The notes beneath the pieces were generated by a model that worked only from the letters and a program-made list of their open reading frames with translations, did not search any database and had not been told where the DNA came from. 10,486 nt of DNA from Firmicutes bacterium UBA6418 (GTDB lineage: Bacteria > Bacillota > Clostridia > Peptostreptococcales > Anaerovoracaceae). The stretch spans positions 1-10,486 of the forward strand of contig DJPG01000136.1 in NCBI GenBank assembly GCA_002439735.1, written 5' to 3'. Both the position numbers and the translations under genes were made by a program. This document shows positions 6,059 to 10,486 of this stretch, in pieces; the stretch's first letter is position 1; each line of letters opens with the position of its first letter.

Positions 6059-6541
6059 TTTATTCATGCATTTGTAGTTGATACCGGCCTTACGCGCCTG
6101 CCAACACAGGTCTGTGGAAGTGTTTGGCTGTTTGTACTTCTCAGGCAGCCACATGGAAACAGGCTCTCCGCAGAGTGACTGCATGCTCATCAGCATGCCC
6201 CAGACATCGCTGCTGACCTCTTCACAGTATGCGAAATAGTCTTCTGCCTGCTTACCGCGTTTGATGATGCACAGGCATTCCGGCTTGCGGACGAATCCGG
6301 CATCAAAGGCCGCGTCGATAACCTTGACATTTCCGCTCCGAAGCTGTTTTGCCGCCTGTGTCAGCCGGTATTTACGGATATACTCCGTCGGCGTCAGTCC
6401 GAGAGCCTCCCGAAATAGCCGATAAGAATACCTCGGAGAAAACAGCGAAACACCCGCAAGATCTGACAGACTGATCTCCTCCGTTTTATCCTTTTCTATG
6501 TAGTCCTGCATCCGCTGGACGGCCAAAATCTGTTCCTTCAC
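6050..6541 (-). CDS. AraC-family regulator with internal deletion and lost C-terminus (probable gene remnant)
   Basis: This 163-residue frame starts like an AraC-type activator with a GyrI-like effector domain. AVQRMQDYIE opens the protein, the first HTH lies at about 25-45, and the linker TPTEYIRKYRLTQAAKQLR follows, then the start of the second HTH (VIDAAFDAGF, 74-83). At that point the family normally continues with FDSHEGFTRAF and a linker of some tens of residues. Here the sequence jumps to effector-domain text: IIKRGKQAEDYFAYCEEVSS (92-111), DVWG, then EPVSMWLPEKY. After NTST (130-133), where family members usually continue YxQGVEVP, it ends in an unrelated 30-residue tail. So the second DNA-binding half and most of the effector domain are missing; relatives run near 280-300 residues. 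A GTG start at 6541 is chosen because AGGAGG sits 8 bp upstream; a GTG at 6550 overlaps that site. It is probably non-functional or altered. Confidence 0.72.
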   Translation of the reverse strand: MKEQILAVQRMQDYIEKDKTEEISLSDLAGVSLFSPRYSYRLFREALGLTPTEYIRKYRLTQAAKQLRSGNVKVIDAAFDAGFVRKPECLCIIKRGKQAEDYFAYCEEVSSDVWGMLMSMQSLCGEPVSMWLPEKYKQPNTSTDLCWQARKAGINYKCMNKLL

Positions 6542-6619
6542 TCCTCTCACCTCCTGCAGTGTACATTCTACCGTACCGCGCAGATTTTCTCTCGACGTTC
6601 CTTGCTGTTTTGCGCTTAT

Positions 6620-7549
6620 TTATTCAGAGATTGCTGTAATGCGATCTTTCCTGACTGCAAGGCAGTAATTGACATGCTCAAAGGCTTTCAGCTCTGCCCC
6701 GGCCTTGTCTATGATATCCCTTTGGATCTCCTCCGGTGTCAGCAGCTCGTAGATCAGGAAACCATGCTTTTCCAGCAGTTTTTCAAGCGCTGCGCAGGAA
6801 AACGCCGACTGCATCGGCTCACCGCCTGCTTTTGCCATCATTATGGTGTTCTGCACACGCCGTTCGGGCGCATCAAAAAAATTCTCGTCCGGATAATCGA
6901 ACACCAGTGTGCTGCCATCCGCACAAAGCCCGGCAAGCGCAGCCAGCATCGCGTCGATCGCTTCCGCCGAAAGATAATATGTTACGCCGAGCCATGAGAA
7001 AAAGGACTTCGCGGACGGGTCAAAGCCGCCGGCGATCAATCGTTCCGCTATATGATCCTTTGTGAAATCCACCGGAACAAAGGTGAGCTTATCGGGAATC
7101 GTCCAACCGGCACGGGCGATCCGTTCTTTTTTGTCTGCCTGCGTCAGCGGGTGATCGACCTCGAATACCCTGTGCTTTGAGAGAAACGCTGTTTCCCGAA
7201 AAGCGAAGGTATCCATGCCTGCACCGAGGATGACATATTGCTCTGTGCCGGACAGAACGGCAGTTTTCAGTGCCTGCTCCGTGTAGGCTGCGCGGCAGAG
7301 CGGCGACGGCGCGATATGCATGTTCACAAGTCTGCGCAGCAGCGCTTGCGGCTCTTGCTTCGTGGGGTCGAGCTCCGGTTCAAAGAACTGCGCGCCGCCG
7401 AGGAGATAGCCCTGAACGGCGGTATATTCTTCTGCCGTCATCAGATCTTTGGCAAGATGATCCGCGAAAACCGGATGTTCTTCATTTTCTGCATGAAACG
7501 CCCGTCCGAATGAACTCATCAGGGCGGTAATACTGGCTTTGTTATTCAT
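6620..7549 (-). CDS. Class I SAM-dependent methyltransferase, LCM/TIGR00027-like family
   Basis: This 309-residue cytoplasmic enzyme is predicted to transfer a methyl group from S-adenosylmethionine; the substrate is unknown. The SAM-binding loop is VILGAGMDTFAFR (106-118), followed by the acidic residue of FEVDHP (129-134), an adenine-side DF (161-162) and the family pattern WLGVTYYLS (186-194). This arrangement is that of the leucine carboxyl methyltransferase superfamily, including the TIGR00027 group; many bacterial members have no assigned substrate. The start at 7549 has GGAGG upstream, lying within the end of tetR, and the two frames overlap by 8 bp, which points to translational coupling. 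A longer frame from 7681 adds 44 Arg-rich residues that are antisense-like read-through of tetR and is rejected. Co-transcription with TetR suggests response to a small molecule, perhaps a compound the enzyme modifies. Confidence 0.88.
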   Translation of the reverse strand: MNNKASITALMSSFGRAFHAENEEHPVFADHLAKDLMTAEEYTAVQGYLLGGAQFFEPELDPTKQEPQALLRRLVNMHIAPSPLCRAAYTEQALKTAVLSGTEQYVILGAGMDTFAFRETAFLSKHRVFEVDHPLTQADKKERIARAGWTIPDKLTFVPVDFTKDHIAERLIAGGFDPSAKSFFSWLGVTYYLSAEAIDAMLAALAGLCADGSTLVFDYPDENFFDAPERRVQNTIMMAKAGGEPMQSAFSCAALEKLLEKHGFLIYELLTPEEIQRDIIDKAGAELKAFEHVNYCLAVRKDRITAISE

Positions 7550-8129
7550 TTTGTGTTTCCTCCGTTTCCTCCTTTGCCGCCAAGATCGCGCCTCGATACG
7601 CCTGTTCCAATTGGGCCTTAATGATCGCTTCGTCGTACTGCAGCGCGTTATTGGCGATGATGCTCGCATACCCGTGCGCAAACAGGAAAATCGTCAGGAA
7701 AACCTTTTTGGTCTGTTCCATATCGATCCCTAAAGCGCGCTGCATGGCAGAAAGTACCGGTGTAAGTTCTTCCGCGTCGATCAGTTCGAGCAGTGTACTT
7801 CCGCCGAAAAAATCCGACTGAAACAGAAAGCGGAACAAGTGGGGTTCTTCGATTGCAAAGCGGATATAATTCATTCCGATCCCAAGCATGGCCCCCTTTT
7901 GTGGATCTTTCAGATCCATCAGATATGCCGAATGATAGTGATCTGCCTTTTCATAGACCGTCCGTTTCAATGCTTCGATCGTCGCGAAATGATACATGAC
8001 GGGCTGTGTGGAACAATGCAGTCTTTCCGATACCGTCCTTGCGTTGATGTTCTCCGCGCCCCTCTTGCGGGCGATCGCAAAGGCGGCATCGATGATCATT
8101 TCTTTGGTGACTTTTACTTTCGCCGGCAT
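7542..8129 (-). CDS. TetR/AcrR-family transcriptional regulator
   Basis: This 195-residue repressor-type protein has an N-terminal TetR domain (about 8-55). Its HTH runs from about ARTVSERLHC to QPVMYHFATIEAL (30-53), with the usual YHF/F core. The rest is helical ligand-binding and dimer domain, with the segment YIRFAIEEPHLFRFLF (about 87-102) typical of one large TetR subgroup, and ends in a charged Glu-rich tail. It is the first gene of a two-gene operon with the methyltransferase, overlapping it by 8 bp. GGAGG sits 6 bp before the ATG. Its own promoter lies 40-70 bp upstream and is overlapped by a 37-bp palindrome, so it very probably represses itself and the methyltransferase. The inducer is unknown. 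Confidence 0.92.
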   Translation of the reverse strand: MPAKVKVTKEMIIDAAFAIARKRGAENINARTVSERLHCSTQPVMYHFATIEALKRTVYEKADHYHSAYLMDLKDPQKGAMLGIGMNYIRFAIEEPHLFRFLFQSDFFGGSTLLELIDAEELTPVLSAMQRALGIDMEQTKKVFLTIFLFAHGYASIIANNALQYDEAIIKAQLEQAYRGAILAAKEETEETQNE

Positions 8130-8148
8130 GCCGTACCTCCATATATAA

Positions 8149-8185
8149 CTTGAATTATGTATAATCCTAATTATATATTATCAAG
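8149..8185. promoter_or_regulatory. Probable TetR operator, 37-bp imperfect inverted repeat
   Basis: The arms CTTGAATTATGTATAAT (8149-8165) and ATTATATATTATCAAG (8170-8185) are inverted copies around CCTA, matching at both ends (CTTGA/TCAAG and TATAAT/ATTATA) with one extra base and a few mismatches in the middle. It covers the promoter's -10 box and the start point and lies just ahead of tetR. This position is classical for TetR-family autorepression. No proof of binding is available from sequence alone. Confidence 0.72.
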
Positions 8186-8198
8186 CAAAATTTGTCAA
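8170..8198 (-). promoter_or_regulatory. Consensus sigma-A promoter of tetR-methyltransferase operon
   Basis: The minus strand has a perfect -35 TTGACA (8193-8198), exactly 17 bp of spacer and a perfect -10 TATAAT (8170-8175). The predicted start is near 8163, giving a leader of about 35 nt. Such a full-consensus promoter would be very strong and normally needs repression, supporting the overlapping palindrome as operator. Confidence 0.88.
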
Positions 8199-8210
8199 GT
8201 TGTCCGAAAC

Positions 8211-8253
8211 AAAAATAACGCAGTACAAACCGTTCATTCAGTCTGCACTGCGT
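8211..8253 (-). terminator. Rho-independent terminator of the hflX-yigZ unit
   Basis: The minus-strand RNA forms a 15-bp stem without mismatches, using four G-U pairs, between 8239-8253 and 8218-8232 around a 6-base loop. It is followed by a U-rich stretch TTATTTTTG (8210-8217). It lies 50 bp below the yigZ stop and immediately before the tetR promoter, so it isolates the two units. Confidence 0.88.
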
Positions 8254-8302
8254 CTAAGCGTCTCATTTGTTGTTTTTATAGTATTTGCCTTTGATCTTTT
8301 TA

Positions 8303-8956
8303 TTATGTGCACTTTTGTCCTACCTGTACCACGCGTGAATCTTCGCCGAGCAGTTTACCCTGTCCGCCGGTCAGATTGGCGATCAGCGCCCGCACTTCGT
8401 CCGCGCGTTCCGGCACACACGAAAGCTCTGCCTGTACCACATCGGTATAGGAGAGATCTTCAATGGCGAACAGTGCGTCCGCGCCCGCGTTTTGCGCCGC
8501 CAGGTTCTGCAGCTTCGCCAGATAGGTATAATCCAGCGCATAGGTCAGCACACTGCGCTGGCAGACATCGCAGATACCGGCCGCCGCCAGGCCAAGCTTG
8601 GCACTGCTCGTATATGCGCGTACCAGTCCGCCGGTGCCGAGCTTGATACCGCCGAAGTAGCGCGTTACGACAACGACCACATTCGTGATGCCCTGCGCGA
8701 CCAGCATCTGGACGATCGGTGCGCCGGACGTGCCCTGCGGTTCGCCGTCGTCGGAACCCCACTGGATCTGCATCTTGTCACCCAGCACCATCGCCGGTAC
8801 ATTGTGTGTGGCATCCTTATGTTTTTTGCGGATCGACGCGATAAACGCCTCGGCTTCCTCCCGATCTGAAACCGGTGCGACATACGCGATGAAACGAGAT
8901 TTTTCGATGATCTGCTCCGCGCTTGCCTCGCCGCACACCGTACTGTATAGCTTCAT
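8303..8956 (-). CDS. yigZ: YigZ/IMPACT family protein (UPF0029 plus DUF1949)
   Basis: This 217-residue soluble protein carries the IMPACT-family signature. SDDGEPQGTSGAP is at 68-80 and TRYFGGIKLGTGGLVRAY at 98-115, both within the N-terminal UPF0029 domain (about 15-120). The C-terminal part (about 135-195) fits the small DUF1949 domain. The length is typical of bacterial members such as E. coli YigZ. The bacterial role is not settled; the eukaryotic relative IMPACT affects GCN1/GCN2 translation control, and nucleic-acid or ribosome binding has been proposed. Its ATG overlaps the hflX TGA as ATGA, with GAGGTGA inside the hflX end as ribosome binding site, so translation is coupled. Pairing with the ribosome-acting GTPase HflX is in keeping with a translation-related job, but this is inference. 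Confidence 0.93.
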   Translation of the reverse strand: MKLYSTVCGEASAEQIIEKSRFIAYVAPVSDREEAEAFIASIRKKHKDATHNVPAMVLGDKMQIQWGSDDGEPQGTSGAPIVQMLVAQGITNVVVVVTRYFGGIKLGTGGLVRAYTSSAKLGLAAAGICDVCQRSVLTYALDYTYLAKLQNLAAQNAGADALFAIEDLSYTDVVQAELSCVPERADEVRALIANLTGGQGKLLGEDSRVVQVGQKCT

Positions 8957-10242
8957 GACTCGGTCACCTCGTATTCCTTGAGGCGCTGATAGTCCGCCTC
9001 CTTGAGCTCCACGTCAAACCAGGTTCCATCCTCGCGATAGTCCATTTGGTTGACCTTCGCTTTTTCACAAAGGTAAGAGCTGACGTCTCCTTTGGTGTAA
9101 GGGATCAGCAGGCAGGCCCGCACTTCATCCTTGAAGATATGCGCCTTGACCGCTGCCAGCAGTTCATCCATATGCGTGCCGTACTTTGCCGAAATGCTGA
9201 CGCTCTGCGCGCCGAACGCCGGAACGATCACGTTCTCCGGGACGAGGTCGATTTTATTGAATACCATAATCTTTTCCTTGTTGCCCGCGCCGATCTCGTT
9301 CAGCACCTTGTCCGTGACCGCGATATGGAAATCGTTGTGTTCGTAGGCGCTGTCGACCACATGCAGCAAAAGATCCGCGTAGCAAACCTCTTCGAGCGTC
9401 GCCTTGAACGCGTCTACGAGCGCATGCGGCAGCTTGCTCACGAAACCGACGGTATCGACCAGAATGAACTGATGATTCGTGTCCAGCACCACGCTGCGCT
9501 GCTGCGTATCGAGCGTCGCGAACAGCATATTCTTTTCAAAGACGGTCTTGTCCTCTTTTTCGGTCATGGAGAGGATGCGGTTCATCAGCGCCGACTTGCC
9601 GGAGTTCGTATAGCCGACCAGCGCGACCACCGGGATCTCGCTCTTTTCGCGGCGCGCCCGCTGCACGTTCCGGGTGTTCTTGAGCTGCGCCAGCTCCGCC
9701 TTGATATCGTACATCCGCCGTTCGATATGCCGGCGGTCGGTCTCCAGCTTTTTTTCACCAGGACCGCGGGTGCCGATGCCGCCGCCGAGTCTCGACAGCG
9801 ACTTGCCGAAACCGGTCAGACGCGGCATGCGATACGCAAGCTGCGCCAGCTCAACCTGCAGCTTGCCTTCCCGCGAGCTTGCCCGCGACGCGAAAATATC
9901 CAGGATCAGGATTGTCCGGTCGATCACGCGTACGCCGACCGCGTCCTCCAGATTGCGCAACTGCATCCCGGTCAGCTCATCGTTAAAAATGACCGTATCC
10001 GCTTCCATGTTCTTCACCATTTCCGCCAGTTCTTCCACCTTTCCTTTTCCGATTAAGGTGGCTGTGTTCGGCCGTTCCAGATTCTGTATCATCTGTCCCA
10101 GAACCTCCACGTTCGCCGCCTCTGCCAGTCCTTTCAATTCTTCCATGGAATAGGAAATGTCCTCGTCCGTCTGCAGACCGACCAAAATGGCACTGTATGC
10201 GTCATCTCGGATGACTTCGTTGTTTTCCGTAAATCTTAACAT
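8953..10242 (-). CDS. hflX: GTPase HflX
   Basis: This 429-residue GTPase acts on 50S/70S ribosomes; in studied bacteria it splits or rescues stalled ribosomes under heat or antibiotic stress. The N-terminal HflX domain (about 1-185) holds the family block GIGTRGPGE (155-163), followed by a charged coiled-coil-like stretch (about 165-200). The G domain has G1 GYTNSGKS (210-217), G3 DTVGF (263-267), G4 NKID (329-332) and G5 SAK (351-353). The switch region LFATLDTQQR (240-249) is also typical. A short C-terminal domain ends at 429. G1 has Ser and Ala where many HflX proteins have GYTNAGKST; the essential lysine and serine remain. The start at 10242 has AAGGAA about 8 bp upstream; a longer frame from 10332 adds 30 residues translated from repeat sequence and is rejected. 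Confidence 0.95.
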   Translation of the reverse strand: MLRFTENNEVIRDDAYSAILVGLQTDEDISYSMEELKGLAEAANVEVLGQMIQNLERPNTATLIGKGKVEELAEMVKNMEADTVIFNDELTGMQLRNLEDAVGVRVIDRTILILDIFASRASSREGKLQVELAQLAYRMPRLTGFGKSLSRLGGGIGTRGPGEKKLETDRRHIERRMYDIKAELAQLKNTRNVQRARREKSEIPVVALVGYTNSGKSALMNRILSMTEKEDKTVFEKNMLFATLDTQQRSVVLDTNHQFILVDTVGFVSKLPHALVDAFKATLEEVCYADLLLHVVDSAYEHNDFHIAVTDKVLNEIGAGNKEKIMVFNKIDLVPENVIVPAFGAQSVSISAKYGTHMDELLAAVKAHIFKDEVRACLLIPYTKGDVSSYLCEKAKVNQMDYREDGTWFDVELKEADYQRLKEYEVTES

Positions 10243-10274
10243 AATATATATTCCTTCGTATACCATAAGTTCTA

Positions 10275-10437
10275 AGCTCTGCCTTCGCCTGCGGCTCGGC
10301 AACGCTATGAACTCCGGGCATCTGCCTTGCATCAGCTCTGCCGTCGCCTGCGGCTCGACCCTTAAAGCGCCACGTGCTGAAGCACTGCGCTTCTTGGCAT
10401 GAGACCTGCCTCGCTTCTGTCTTCACCTTTCGGCTCG
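10275..10437. repeat. Repeat-rich leader upstream of hflX
   Basis: Two 24-bp direct repeats, 10275-10298 and 10334-10357, differ at one base; both contain TCGCCTGCGGCTCG. A third, degenerate copy ends in CGGCTCG at about 10413-10437. On the minus strand each begins CGAGCCG, and the copy at 10334-10357 has self-complementary parts (GCCG with CGGC). Between the second and third copies is a hairpin at 10365-10392: AAGCGC pairs with GCGCTT and GTGCT with AGCAC. If transcription starts at the -10 near 10478, all of this lies in the hflX 5' leader. It could be a small dispersed palindromic repeat family or a regulatory leader; no other function is visible. Confidence 0.7.
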
Positions 10438-10477
10438 CCACTCAGCGGGCTAGGGCTGCAAATCGCTGTGCAAGGAC

Positions 10478-10483
10478 ATTATA
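10478..10483 (-). promoter_or_regulatory. Candidate -10 box of the hflX promoter
   Basis: The minus strand reads TATAAT at 10478-10483; the -35 region would lie beyond the window. Transcription would start near 10471, leaving an unusually long leader of about 230 nt before the hflX ATG at 10242. I saw no better promoter closer to the gene. Confidence 0.45.
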
Positions 10484-10486
10484 TCA

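Noticed and set aside
7550..7681. 44-residue N-terminal extension of the methyltransferase
   Set aside because: It is Arg-rich, comes from an out-of-frame reading of tetR, and the internal ATG at 7549 has the better ribosome binding site.
9046..10056. Plus-strand open frame of 336 codons
   Set aside because: Antisense of hflX, whose GTPase motifs are complete on the minus strand.
10202..10441. Possible 79-codon leader gene upstream of hflX
   Set aside because: The frame runs through the intergenic repeats and into hflX in another frame. It has no Shine-Dalgarno sequence and its composition is that of translated repeats.

Overview
The window reads as a piece of a Firmicutes chromosome, most likely a class Clostridia gut-type anaerobe near Oscillospiraceae/Ruminococcaceae. 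This is an inference from gene content (csoR-copA-copZ order, a small copper chaperone with a C-terminal GLFGFGK tail, DUF3795), strong AGGAGG-type ribosome binding sites, near-consensus sigma-A promoters and moderately high GC. Every gene I can support lies on the minus strand, so the biological reading direction is from 10486 down to 1.

From right to left: (1) hflX and yigZ overlap by ATGA and form a two-gene unit ending in a strong terminator at 8211-8253. hflX is preceded by a long repeat- and hairpin-rich leader, with a -10 box at the window edge. (2) A TetR regulator and an LCM/TIGR00027-type SAM methyltransferase overlap by 8 bp. They are driven by a perfect consensus promoter (TTGACA-N17-TATAAT) whose -10 sits inside a 37-bp imperfect palindrome, the likely TetR operator. 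(3) Next come an AraC-type regulator that has lost its second HTH and most of its effector domain, a cysteine-rich DUF3795 protein, and an unrecognised membrane-anchored protein, ending in a terminator at 4426-4466. (4) A small AT-rich three-helix membrane protein has its own promoter and a 21-bp-stem terminator. (5) The copper homeostasis operon csoR-copA-copZ has a promoter at 3725-3753 and a 19-bp CsoR palindrome (3695-3713) just downstream of the start point. (6) Two tandem consensus promoters lead to a tRNA-Val(UAC) cut by the window start.

The copper operon is the best understood part. CsoR should repress its own operon until Cu(I) binds, CopA pumps Cu(I) out, and CopZ carries Cu(I) to CopA. 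I found no CRISPR array, transposase, integrase, phage gene or evident new defence system. The items most worth a second look are the collapsed AraC gene, the repeat-bearing hflX leader, the unknown 371-residue protein, and the well-defined TetR/methyltransferase control region.
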